64,000 nucleotides of DNA from Candidatus Skiveiella danica (GTDB taxonomy: Bacteria > Pseudomonadota > Gammaproteobacteria > Burkholderiales > Burkholderiaceae_C): contig JADKHE010000003.1 of the NCBI GenBank assembly GCA_016721925.1, positions 248,001-312,000 on the forward strand, given 5' to 3'. The stretch's first letter is position 1; the number at the start of each line of letters is the position of its first letter. Positions 24,334 to 32,601 of this stretch are shown in pieces. The notes under the pieces were generated by a model. That model had not been told where the DNA came from and did not search any database. It was given only the letters and a program-made list of their open reading frames with translations. The translations under genes were made by a program, and so were the position numbers.

Positions 24334-26364
24334 CTACCGCAATGCCCGATAAATCGCCTCTGCCAGGTCGCGGGAGATCCCATCCACGCTCATCAGGTCT
24401 TCCACGCTGGCATCCGCCACGCCACGAACGCCTCCAAAACGCCGCAGCAAACTGGCACGCTTTTTTGGCCCGATACCCGGCACCTCTTCGATCCTGCTTC
24501 CGCCCACCCGTACTTTGGCCCGCTGCGAACGCATTCCTGTGATGGCAAAGCGATGGGCCTCGTCGCGAATCTGCGCCACCAGCATCAACGCGGCGGAATC
24601 GTGACCCAGGTGGACCTTTTCGCGTCCATCGGCAAAGACCAGTTCCTCCAGGCCGACCTTGCGCCCGTCGCCCTTCTCGACACCGACCAGCAGCGACAAA
24701 CTGATGCCAAGTGTGCCGAAGACCTCGCGCGCTACCGCGACCTGCCCCTTCCCACCGTCCACGAGTACCAGATCCGGCATGGGTCCATGCTCTTGTGCGC
24801 CAGCTACGGGATCGCCTGTCATTGAAACCGACGTCAACTTCGCGTAGCGACGCATGAGCACCTGCCGCATGGCGGCATAGTCATCTCCGCCGGTGACGCC
24901 CTCAATCCTGTAACGCCGGTATTCGCTGCTCTGCATCTTGTGGTGATGAAAGACCACGCATGAGGCCTGGGTCGCTTCTCCGGCGGTATGGGAGACGTCA
25001 AAGCATTCGATCCGAAATGCGGCCAGGTCATCAGGCGCCAGATCCAGTGCGTCAATCAGTGCCCGGGTTCGAGCCTGCTGAGAACCTTCCTCGGCCAGAA
25101 GACGCGTCAGCTGCAGGTCGGCGTTCTGCTGCGCCATGTCGAGCCACACCCGGCGCTGCTCCCGAGGCTGATGAGTGGCGTTTACCTTGACCCCTTTGGT
25201 TTCCGACAGGAGATCGAGGACGGTCTGACTGACCGGGTGACTCGTAATAAGGGACGGAGGAACCGATATGCCGTCGTAATGCTGCGCAATGAAGGATTCC
25301 AAGATCTGAGCCTCCATCACGCCTGCCCCCCGCAGGGCGTGGCCCGAATTCGCGGGTCCATCGGCGACCTGGTCGATTGCACGCATGACCATGGCGTCTT
25401 CGACATGCGAGGGAAAATAAGGTCGATCTCCAAGATGACGACCGCCGCGAACCATCGCCAGATTGACGCAAGCCCGACCACCTTGCACTTTGGCCACCAG
25501 GATATCGACATCTCGATCTGTTGTTGTATCAACAGCCTGTTGGTGCAGAACACGGGACAGCGCACTTATCTGATTTCGAATTTCCGCTGCTTCCTCGAAC
25601 TCAAGTCGCTCGGCACATGCCAGCATCCGGCCTTCAAGTTCCCGCAACACCTCGCGGGCCTCGCCTTTCAGAAAGGCCTCTGCGCTATCGACGTCCCTTC
25701 GGTAAGCCTCCACGCTGATCTGGTTCACGCAGGGCGCCGAACAGCGTTTGATCTGATACAGCAAACAAGGCCGGGTTCGATTGGAAAACACCGTGTCTTC
25801 GCACGTTCGCAGACGGAACACCTTTTGCAACAGCAGTATCGTTTCCTTGACGGCCCAAGCGCTGGGATACGGACCAAAGTAGTGATTGCGCCGATCGACC
25901 GCGCCCCGGTAATACGCAACGCGCGGAACAGCAGTTGCGCTGGGCGTCCCGCGCACTGCCCCAGGCGTGTCACGTGCAATGGATAGCTTCAGATAGGGGT
26001 AACTCTTGTCGTCCCTGAAGAGGATGTTGAACTTCGGGTTTTGTGTCTTGATCAGGTTGTTTTCAAGAAGCAGCGCCTCTGCTTCCGAACGGACCACCGT
26101 CGTCTCCATTCGGACGATCCGGCCGATCATGTGCCCGACCCGGGTTCCGTCGTGCTGGCGCCCAAAATAGCTTGACACCCGCTTTTTCAGGTTGCCGGCC
26201 TTGCCAACATAGAGCAGTTGCTCATCGGCATCGTAGTAGCGGTAAACGCCTGGCAACGGGGGAAGCGCGGCAACGTCCTTCAGCAACTGCTCAGGATGCT
26301 GAGTCGATGGCACTTCACCCTGTTCCGGGTGGAGCCTAGGTGAGTCCTGCGGGGCGTCGGGCAT
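24334..26364 (-). CDS. uvrC: Excinuclease ABC subunit C
   Basis: A 676-residue nucleotide-excision repair nuclease that makes the 3' and 5' incisions. The N-terminal GIY-YIG domain shows PGVYRYYDADEQLLYVGKAG, a UVR motif lies near RLEFEEAAEIRNQI, the RNase H-like endonuclease core includes FRIECFDVSHTAGEAT, and tandem helix-hairpin-helix motifs close the protein (EEVPGIGPKKRASLLRRFGG). uvrC before pgsA is a common proteobacterial pair; the gap is 41 bases. The upstream terminator of the tRNA-Pro transcript abuts its start codon. Confidence 0.96.
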   Translation of the reverse strand: MPDAPQDSPRLHPEQGEVPSTQHPEQLLKDVAALPPLPGVYRYYDADEQLLYVGKAGNLKKRVSSYFGRQHDGTRVGHMIGRIVRMETTVVRSEAEALLLENNLIKTQNPKFNILFRDDKSYPYLKLSIARDTPGAVRGTPSATAVPRVAYYRGAVDRRNHYFGPYPSAWAVKETILLLQKVFRLRTCEDTVFSNRTRPCLLYQIKRCSAPCVNQISVEAYRRDVDSAEAFLKGEAREVLRELEGRMLACAERLEFEEAAEIRNQISALSRVLHQQAVDTTTDRDVDILVAKVQGGRACVNLAMVRGGRHLGDRPYFPSHVEDAMVMRAIDQVADGPANSGHALRGAGVMEAQILESFIAQHYDGISVPPSLITSHPVSQTVLDLLSETKGVKVNATHQPREQRRVWLDMAQQNADLQLTRLLAEEGSQQARTRALIDALDLAPDDLAAFRIECFDVSHTAGEATQASCVVFHHHKMQSSEYRRYRIEGVTGGDDYAAMRQVLMRRYAKLTSVSMTGDPVAGAQEHGPMPDLVLVDGGKGQVAVAREVFGTLGISLSLLVGVEKGDGRKVGLEELVFADGREKVHLGHDSAALMLVAQIRDEAHRFAITGMRSQRAKVRVGGSRIEEVPGIGPKKRASLLRRFGGVRGVADASVEDLMSVDGISRDLAEAIYRALR

Positions 26365-26366
26365 CT

Positions 26367-26406
26367 CAAAAAAAACGGGCTACAGCACCAATGGCCATAA
26401 CCCGTT
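26367..26406 (-). terminator. Terminator of the thrS-to-tRNA-Pro operon
   Basis: On the minus strand the arms AACGGGTTA and TAGCCCGTT pair over 9 bp (one G-T pair), followed directly by a run of T. It starts 12 bases after the tRNA-Pro and ends two bases before the uvrC ATG, so it both ends the long operon and leaves almost no leader for uvrC. Confidence 0.85.
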
Positions 26407-26417
26407 CAATGAAAAAA

Positions 26418-26494
26418 TGGTCGGCGTGGCGGGATTCGAACTCGCGACCCCTTGCACCCCATGCAAGTGCGCTACCAGGCTGCGCTACACGCCG
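26418..26494 (-). tRNA. tRNA-Pro (GGG)
   Basis: A 77-base cloverleaf with acceptor CGGCGTG/CACGCCG, D arm TAGCGCAGCCTGGTAGCGCA, anticodon loop ATGGGGT giving GGG, T arm GAGTTCGAATCCC and encoded CCA. It closely resembles E. coli proL. It is the last element of the thrS-to-merR operon, 23 bases past the MerR gene stop. Confidence 0.97.
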
Positions 26495-26517
26495 ACAAGC
26501 TTGCAATTATAGCGCGT

Positions 26518-26967
26518 TCAGATGGAGCTCAATGACAGCAGGTTGCGTATTTCAAATAGCTCCCGACGAATCAAGTGGAGGCTATTGGCCGTCTGCTCAT
26601 CGTTCTCTGGTACCGAATCTGCAAGATCAATGAATACCGGGAACTCACCATCCTGGCCCGCGCCGTCACCTGAGAAATCGTCCCCTTCGCGCCGTCGATC
26701 CCGCTCGATCTGGCTCAACTCCTGAAGCCGGTTCCTCGCACCACTGATCGTGAAACCCTGCTCATAGAGCAAGTCCCTGATCCGCCGAATCATCAGGACT
26801 TCATGGTGCTGATAGTAGCGCCGGTTGCCCCTTCGCTTCATCGGGCGCAACTGAGTGAACTCCTGCTCCCAATAACGAAGCACATGCGGCTTGACGCCGC
26901 AAAGATCCCCCACCTCGCCGATGGTGAAGTATCGCTTGGCGGGTATGGGCGGGAGCATTTTCTCCAT
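26518..26967 (-). CDS. MerR-family transcriptional regulator
   Basis: A 149-residue protein with an N-terminal MerR winged-helix domain: KRYFTIGEVGDLCGVKPHVL, then RYWEQEFTQLRPMKRRGNRR and the wing. The C-terminal half is helical and acidic with no effector Cys cluster, so it is not a metal sensor of the classic MerR type. ATG 26967 (MEKMLPPIPAKRYFT) fits the family. The position directly after ihfA and before tRNA-Pro is conserved in betaproteobacteria and suggests a role near translation or growth control, but no target is known. Confidence 0.88.
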   Translation of the reverse strand: MEKMLPPIPAKRYFTIGEVGDLCGVKPHVLRYWEQEFTQLRPMKRRGNRRYYQHHEVLMIRRIRDLLYEQGFTISGARNRLQELSQIERDRRREGDDFSGDGAGQDGEFPVFIDLADSVPENDEQTANSLHLIRRELFEIRNLLSLSSI

Positions 26968-27070
26968 GTAAATCAATGCACTTCAAAGGAAATGTATGAG
27001 ATTACTCCAACAATCATCAAGATGCCATCTATTCACCGATGCGAAGCAAAAAAAAGAGCCGACTTCGGAA

Positions 27071-27391
27071 TTAGTTGGTATCGCCCTGGATCTGGTCTTT
27101 CAGTTTGTGGCTGGCATGAAAGGTCGCAACCCTTCGCGCCTCAATGGGAATGGCCTCGCCGGTACGGGGGTTTCGACCGGGTCGGGGGGCCTTCGTCCGT
27201 ATCTGAAAGTTGCCGAAGCCAGAAATTCGCACGTCCTCGCCTTCAACCAGGCTGTCGGCAATCAAGTCAAAGAACGCGTCGATCATGTCCTTGGATTCCC
27301 GCTTGTTCAGACCAATCTGCTCAAACAGCAGTTCAGCGAGTTGGGCTTTGGTCAGCGCGGGTGTTTCCATGCTTTCAAACGACAATTCCAT
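27071..27391 (-). CDS. ihfA: Integration host factor subunit alpha
   Basis: A 106-residue DNA-bending protein that pairs with IhfB. The HU/IHF signature is GFGNFQIRTKAPRPGRNPRTG, preceded by LTKAQLAELLFEQIGLNKRE. The terminal ARRVATFHASHKLKDQIQ distinguishes IhfA from HU. ATG 27391 (MELSFESMETP) is preferred; ATG 27370 (METPALTK) is the alternative. It lies 50 bases after pheT, the standard pheT-ihfA order. Confidence 0.94.
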   Translation of the reverse strand: MELSFESMETPALTKAQLAELLFEQIGLNKRESKDMIDAFFDLIADSLVEGEDVRISGFGNFQIRTKAPRPGRNPRTGEAIPIEARRVATFHASHKLKDQIQGDTN

Positions 27392-27441
27392 GACATCCTC
27401 GCGAAAATCTCGAACTCTGGTTGGCGACGAACGTATAGCCG

Positions 27442-29886
27442 TCAAGTGCGCAAACGAGCCCCTAATCGGCTCGCCAGTACATCCATGACGTTCTTCATGG
27501 CATTGTCGATCTGGGACTCGGTCAAGGTGGCTTCATCGCTAATGAACCTGAAGCGAATCGTCAAGCTTTTTTCATTGGCCGACAATCCTGCGGTGGATCC
27601 GGTCGTCGCATCAACTGCCACGCCGGATTTGCCGCGGTAGATGTCGAAAAGCACGGCATCACGAAGCAGTCCTCCGGTGTTGGCTGCCCAGACAGCCGCC
27701 ATCGTTTCCGCATGGCTGACGATCTCCGGAACGACAACAGCCAGATCGCGCTCGACGGCCTGATAACGGGTTACTGACGCAAACGCCGGAACCTCGCGTT
27801 TCAAGACGCAGTCGAGCTCCAACTCAAACATCAGTGGCGCCGCGGGGAATTCCCAGATCTGTCGCCAACGTGGATGAAGTTCGCCCACATGACCAACCGG
27901 CGAACCGTCGATCAAGACACATGCGCAGCGGCCAGGATGCATGGCAGGATGTTCGGCCGGCTCAAAGCGCGCCCGCCGGGGCGCAATGAGCGCCTCGATA
28001 TCACCCTTGACATCAAAGAAGTCGGCGATTCTCGATCGCTGTCCCCACTGAACCCGATCCACCGCGCCATAGGCAACTCCGGCAACCCGCATGGGCTGGC
28101 GATAGCCTTCAACCGTCGAATCAGTGCTTTCGACCGTGGCGTCGCGGAGAAAGACGCTTCCGACTTCAAAAACCCGCACACGATCCGCACGACGGTCGAT
28201 GTTGAATTTGATCACCTGGAGCAATGAGCCCAGCAATGATGAACGCATCACGTTCATCTGACTCGCAATCGGATTCATCAAGCGGATCGGCGTCGCGTTT
28301 CCAGCCAATTCACGCTCCCAACGCTCGTCCACAAAACTGAAATTGATCGTTTCCTGATAGCCGAGCGCCGCAAGCAAGCGTCGCACGGCAAACGGCCCGC
28401 GCCGCGACTCCGAAAGCAGTTTGGGGACAATCGGCCCGGTCGGTGGTGTGGTCGGGAGCTTGTCATAGCCGACCATGCGCACGACTTCTTCAATCAAGTC
28501 CTCTTCGATCTGAAGGTCAAAGCGGTACGAAGGAGGCACCACGGTAACGGTTCCATCGCCTTCGCTCACCTCCAGGCCCAAACCCCTTAAAGCGGAGGCA
28601 CATTGACGCTGAGTCAGCGGCATACCGATGACCTTGCTCGCTCGGGCCACGCGTAGCGTCACCGGCTGACGCTGCGGCACATTCGGCGCCTGGTCGTCCA
28701 TCGGCCCGGGCTCACCGCCACAGATGGCCACAACCAACTCCGTAATTCGTTCAACATGTTCCACCGTCAGCCCCGGATCGACACCTCGTTCGAATCGATG
28801 GCCAGCGTCCGTCGAAAAGTTGAAACGACGGGAGCGGCCGGCGATGGCCTGCGGCCACCAGAAGGCCGCTTCGACATAAATGTGGCGTGTCTCGTCCGAA
28901 ACGGCCGTGGAATCACCACCCATGATCCCAGCCAGCGACTCAACTTGCGCATCATCCGCGATCACCCCCACCGCCCTATCCACGGTCACCGTGGTTCCAT
29001 TGAGCAGCTTCAGTTGCTCGCCCGTGCTCCCCCATCGAACGGTCAGGCCACCATGAAGCTTCTCAAGATCGAATATGTGCGATGGTCGGCCCAGTTCGAA
29101 CATCACATAATTGGAAATATCCACAAGCGGTGCCACGCTACGTTGCCCGCATCGGGCGAGGCGTTCGACCATCCAGGGCGGCGTGACCGCCTTTGGGTTC
29201 ACATTACGAATAATCCGGCCAGTGAACCGTCCGCAGAGGTCGGAAGCGACGATCCTCACGGGCAGTTTCTCGTCGTGGGATACGGTAGCAGAGACGAATG
29301 CCGGCGTGATCAATGGCGCTCCCGTCAGTGCGGAGAGCTCGCGCGCGACGCCAAAGACGCTCAGGCAATGCGCCAGATTCGGGGTGAGCTTCAACGTGAA
29401 AAGTGTGTCATCCAGGTTTAGAAACCGACGAATGTCCTGTCCAAGCGGCGCGTCACCGGGAAGTTCAAGCAGTCCGCCATGATCATCGGAGAGGTGAAGT
29501 TCCCGCGACGAGCACAGCATCCCCTGACTCTCGACGCCGCGCAGCTTCCCGGTCTTAATCAAGAATGGCTTTCCATCCACTCCCGGTGGAAGGCTTGCGC
29601 CGACCAAGGCGCACGGAACCCTGATGCCCGCGCGCGCGTTTGGAGCACCGCAAACGATGTTCAACAACCGCTTATGACCGACATCAACCTGGCAGACACG
29701 CAAACGGTCGGCATTGGGGTGCTGCTCAAGAGACTTGATCTCCCCCACAACAACGCCGCTGAACGGAGGTGCCACCGGATCGAGCGCCTCAACTTCCAGT
29801 CCGGCCATGGTCAGTGTTTCGGCCAACTGTTGTGTGGAGAGCGTGGGATTGCAAAATTCGCGCAGCCAGGACTCAGGGAATTGCAT
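27442..29886 (-). CDS. pheT: Phenylalanine-tRNA ligase beta subunit
   Basis: An 814-residue subunit that carries the tRNA-binding and editing domains. In order: an N-terminal tRNA-binding (EMAP/B2) domain with VVGEIKSLEQHPNADRLRVC, the B3/B4 editing domain, B5 domains, a catalytic-like fold, and a C-terminal ferredoxin-like anticodon-binding domain (FASVTRYQAVERDLAVVVPE). Length matches PheT (about 800). It follows pheS by 71 bases and precedes ihfA. Confidence 0.97.
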   Translation of the reverse strand: MQFPESWLREFCNPTLSTQQLAETLTMAGLEVEALDPVAPPFSGVVVGEIKSLEQHPNADRLRVCQVDVGHKRLLNIVCGAPNARAGIRVPCALVGASLPPGVDGKPFLIKTGKLRGVESQGMLCSSRELHLSDDHGGLLELPGDAPLGQDIRRFLNLDDTLFTLKLTPNLAHCLSVFGVARELSALTGAPLITPAFVSATVSHDEKLPVRIVASDLCGRFTGRIIRNVNPKAVTPPWMVERLARCGQRSVAPLVDISNYVMFELGRPSHIFDLEKLHGGLTVRWGSTGEQLKLLNGTTVTVDRAVGVIADDAQVESLAGIMGGDSTAVSDETRHIYVEAAFWWPQAIAGRSRRFNFSTDAGHRFERGVDPGLTVEHVERITELVVAICGGEPGPMDDQAPNVPQRQPVTLRVARASKVIGMPLTQRQCASALRGLGLEVSEGDGTVTVVPPSYRFDLQIEEDLIEEVVRMVGYDKLPTTPPTGPIVPKLLSESRRGPFAVRRLLAALGYQETINFSFVDERWERELAGNATPIRLMNPIASQMNVMRSSLLGSLLQVIKFNIDRRADRVRVFEVGSVFLRDATVESTDSTVEGYRQPMRVAGVAYGAVDRVQWGQRSRIADFFDVKGDIEALIAPRRARFEPAEHPAMHPGRCACVLIDGSPVGHVGELHPRWRQIWEFPAAPLMFELELDCVLKREVPAFASVTRYQAVERDLAVVVPEIVSHAETMAAVWAANTGGLLRDAVLFDIYRGKSGVAVDATTGSTAGLSANEKSLTIRFRFISDEATLTESQIDNAMKNVMDVLASRLGARLRT

Positions 29887-29957
29887 GGTCTAACCTAGAT
29901 TGGCAAAGAACAGCTCTCGGTACGCTGGGGCCCGGCCGCTGGCGTACTCAGAGGAAC

Positions 29958-31010
29958 TTATTGAAATTGACTGAGGAATCGGATGTCGCCATCAAAGAAC
30001 AGGCGCAGATCGTTCACACCATAGCGCAGCATAGTGAAACGATCCAGCCCCATTCCAAATGCGAAGCCAATGAAACGTTCAGGGTCCAGCCCCATGGCCC
30101 TCACGACGTTCGGATGCACCTGCCCGGAGCCAGCCACTTCAAGCCAGCGTCCGGCGAGCGGGCCAGAAGGAAACTGAATATCGATCTCGGCGCTCGGCTC
30201 TGTGAACGGAAAGAAACTCGGTCGAAAACGCAAGACCAAGTCCTCGGATTCGAAGAAGGTTCGACAGAAATCAGTAAAAACGACCTTGAGGTCCTTGAAA
30301 CTTACCTGCTCCCCAATCCATAAACCTTCGCACTGATGAAACATGGGAGAGTGCGTGGCGTCACTGTCCACACGATAGGTGCGACCAGGCGCAATGACCC
30401 GAATCTCCGGCATCGACTGGCCGGCATCCGTCTTTGCCTTGTGCCGTTTGACGTGCTGGAGCGCATGGCGAATTTGCACCGGACTGGTATGCGTGCGCAG
30501 CAGATTCGGGGCATCGGGTGTTCCGCCCTCAACGTAGAACGTATCGTGCATGGATCGCGCCGGATGATCCTCTGGCGTATTCAGCGCGGTGAAATTGAAC
30601 CAGTCAGCCTCGATTTCTGGCCCCTGGGCCACTTCGAATCCCATCGATCCAAAGATCAGTTCGATACGCTCCATGGTCAGCGACACGGGGTGCAAACCGC
30701 CTTGTCCTCGGCGGCGCCCAGGCAGCGTGACATCCAGAGCCTCGGCCTTCAACTGCGACTGAAGCTCAAGGTCCGCAAGGGCCATGCGGCGCGCCCCGAG
30801 CGCCCCCTCAATGGCTTGCTTGGCTTGGTTGATCGCAGCACCCCGGATCTTCTTATCTTCGACACCCAACGCCGACAGTCCCTTCATCATTTCGGTCAGG
30901 CGTCCGGACTTGCCCAGAAACCTGGCCTTCGCATTTTCCAGTTCTGAAGGTGTCGTAGCCGCCTCAAAGCTTGAGCGGGCACTGTCAACCAGGGCGTCCA
31001 GATCGTTCAT
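29958..31010 (-). CDS. pheS: Phenylalanine-tRNA ligase alpha subunit
   Basis: A 350-residue class II synthetase subunit. The N-terminal coiled coil (residues 1-85) recognises tRNA, followed by motif 2 in LLRTHTSPVQIRHA and motif 3 in GFAFGMGLDRFTML. The conserved HPARSMHDTFYV block is intact. It lies 140 bases after rplT; E. coli has a Phe-rich leader peptide (pheM) in that gap, but none is seen here. Confidence 0.97.
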   Translation of the reverse strand: MNDLDALVDSARSSFEAATTPSELENAKARFLGKSGRLTEMMKGLSALGVEDKKIRGAAINQAKQAIEGALGARRMALADLELQSQLKAEALDVTLPGRRRGQGGLHPVSLTMERIELIFGSMGFEVAQGPEIEADWFNFTALNTPEDHPARSMHDTFYVEGGTPDAPNLLRTHTSPVQIRHALQHVKRHKAKTDAGQSMPEIRVIAPGRTYRVDSDATHSPMFHQCEGLWIGEQVSFKDLKVVFTDFCRTFFESEDLVLRFRPSFFPFTEPSAEIDIQFPSGPLAGRWLEVAGSGQVHPNVVRAMGLDPERFIGFAFGMGLDRFTMLRYGVNDLRLFFDGDIRFLSQFQ

Positions 31011-31150
31011 AGTTTCTTATGACTTGAAGCGGGCCGGGACCAGCAGATGGCCCAACCCATGAAATTGGGGCCAGCCCCCTAGTCCAAAGCTGATGCACTC
31101 CATGCATCAGACCGAACTCAGGATCTGACCCCGTTCTTTGGGCGGCTGTA
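31011..31150. other. rplT-pheS intergenic region with a stable hairpin
   Basis: On the minus strand CTGATGCA and TGCATCAG form a perfect 8-bp stem with loop TGGAG (31090-31110). No T-run follows, so it is not a terminator. No open frame rich in Phe codons is present. A GGGGCTGGCCCC self-complementary stretch and a GGGGTCAGATC segment flank it; the latter recalls ends of REP-like elements, but this is weak. Confidence 0.45.
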
Positions 31151-31510
31151 TCAAGCAGCCAGTTTGGCCTTGACCTGCTCGACAATTCCTGCAAACGCTG
31201 CCATGTCGTGAATGGCGATGTCACTCAGGACTTTGCGATCGATTTCAATGTTGGCCTTCTTCAACCCGTTGGCGAACTGGCTGTAGGTCATGCCACACTG
31301 ACGTGCAGCTGCATTGATACGGGCGATCCACAACTGGCGGAAGACACGTTTCTTGGTACGGCGGTCACGGTAGGCATATTGCCCTGCCTTCATCACCGCC
31401 TCTTTGGCGATACGGAAGACGTTACCACGGCGGCCGCGGAATCCTTTGGCGAGGGCGAGAACTTTCTTGTGGCGGGCGCGAGCCGTTACACCACGTTTGA
31501 CGCGAGGCAT
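31151..31510 (-). CDS. rplT: 50S ribosomal protein L20
   Basis: A 119-residue basic protein that binds 23S rRNA and starts 50S assembly. MPRVKRGVTARARHKKVLAL, RQLWIARINAAARQCGMTYS and the C-terminal ADIAIHDMAAF-like block are diagnostic. In E. coli L20 also represses its own operon by binding the rpmI leader; a hairpin-rich 184-base leader precedes rpmI here too. It lies 25 bases after rpmI. Confidence 0.98.
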   Translation of the reverse strand: MPRVKRGVTARARHKKVLALAKGFRGRRGNVFRIAKEAVMKAGQYAYRDRRTKKRVFRQLWIARINAAARQCGMTYSQFANGLKKANIEIDRKVLSDIAIHDMAAFAGIVEQVKAKLAA

Positions 31511-31535
31511 GTGATTACTCCTTGTTCGTCGTTAA

Positions 31536-31739
31536 TTAAATGCCGCGGCCGGGTAACATCTGGGCCATGGAAACCATGTTGGTTTCATGAACCGTAACGG
31601 CACCGCGCAAATGGCGTTTATTCTTGGTGGTCTTCTTGGTCAGAATGTGACGTTTGAAGGCTTGACCGCGCTTGACGGTACCACCCGGACGAACACGGAA
31701 GCGCTTTTTCGCGCTGCTTTTGGTCTTCATTTTGGGCAT
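31536..31739 (-). CDS. rpmI: 50S ribosomal protein L35
   Basis: A 67-residue basic protein. MPKMKTKSSAKKRFRVRPGG and RHILTKKTTKNKRHLRG are the L35 hallmarks. AGGAG stands at a good distance before the ATG. It sits between infC and rplT, the universal order. Confidence 0.98.
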   Translation of the reverse strand: MPKMKTKSSAKKRFRVRPGGTVKRGQAFKRHILTKKTTKNKRHLRGAVTVHETNMVSMAQMLPGRGI

Positions 31740-31923
31740 GTAAATGCTCCTATTTCTTGTGCTCGTGAGGCGTCTGCAAACGATTTGCAGCCTTGTTGGC
31801 CCCGAGCCACTTGTGCAGGCGGTAACCCCCTGCGTTCGCCGGGAAACCTGAATTCCCCGACCAGACAGCAGGCGCTCATGCCTGCCGCTGACTCAAGGCG
31901 ACACCGAGGCGTCGCCCTGAAAA
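31740..31923 (-). promoter_or_regulatory. Hairpin-rich infC-rpmI leader
   Basis: The 184-base gap contains three perfect hairpins: GGCGAC/GTCGCC just after the infC stop (31897-31916), GCAGGC/GCCTGC (31868-31885) and CTGCAAA/TTTGCAG (31774-31790, loop TCG on the transcript). None has a T-run. In E. coli the matching region forms the L20 operator; the layout suggests a comparable control site, but the pseudoknot cannot be proven by eye. Confidence 0.45.
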
Positions 31924-32517
31924 TCAAATCGATGGCGCTGGCGCAACTTCCGCAGCGGGTTTCGCCGCAGCCTTGCGCTTACCTGGCGCGATCATCATGA
32001 TCATCTGCCGACCTTCGAGCTTCGGATATTGCTCGACAATGATCAGGTCAGCCAACTCATCTCGAATGCGATTCAGCAAGGCCATCCCCAACTCCTGGTG
32101 CGTGATCTCACGTCCACGGAACCGCAACGTGATCTTGCACTTGTCGCCTTCAGCAAGAAAGCGCTTGATATTGCGCATCTTGATGTTGTAGTCGCCATCG
32201 TCGGTACCAGGTCGGAACTTGACTTCCTTGATCTCGATGACCGTCTGCTTGGCTTTCGCCTCAGCTGCCCGCTTTTGCTCCTGGTACTTGAACTTGCCGT
32301 AATCCATCAAACGGCAGACCGGCGGATTTGCCACAGCAGAAATCTCGACCAGATCAACATCAAGTTCCCCGGCCATGCGCAAGGCCTCCATGAGACTCAC
32401 GATGCCCAACGGCTCATTTTCCGGACCCGACAAGCGGACTTCAGGCGCCATGATTTCCCGGTTCAAGCGATGCTTACGCTCTTCACGGTGGCGGCGATCA
32501 CGAAATTCAGTAGCGAT
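31924..32517 (-). CDS. infC: Translation initiation factor IF-3 (AUC start codon)
   Basis: A 197-residue factor that binds the 30S subunit and checks start codons. The N-domain has LNREIMAPEVRLSGPENEPL and the C-domain has DCDYNIK-like DGDYNIKMRNIKRFLAEGD and FRGREITHQELG. The start is ATC at 32517: it is preceded by AAGGA at eight bases, opens the conserved IATEFRDRRHREERK, and a TGA stop in frame lies two codons upstream, so no ATG or GTG can serve. A rare start codon is the known basis of IF-3 autocontrol in E. coli (AUU). It follows thrS by 84 bases. Confidence 0.95.
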   Translation of the reverse strand: MATEFRDRRHREERKHRLNREIMAPEVRLSGPENEPLGIVSLMEALRMAGELDVDLVEISAVANPPVCRLMDYGKFKYQEQKRAAEAKAKQTVIEIKEVKFRPGTDDGDYNIKMRNIKRFLAEGDKCKITLRFRGREITHQELGMALLNRIRDELADLIIVEQYPKLEGRQMIMMIAPGKRKAAAKPAAEVAPAPSI

Positions 32518-32601
32518 GACTCAAATCCTTCATAAATGCTACTCAAATTGTAGCGAAAAACATCGGAGACATACTACCCAGAGCCTGTCTCAACAAAAAT
32601 A

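Noticed and set aside
31031..31141. Remnant of an insertion sequence or REP element between rplT and pheS (GGGGTCAGATC and GGGGCTGGCCCC)
   Set aside because: No transposase remnant, no target duplication and no second copy in the window; only short GC-rich similarity.
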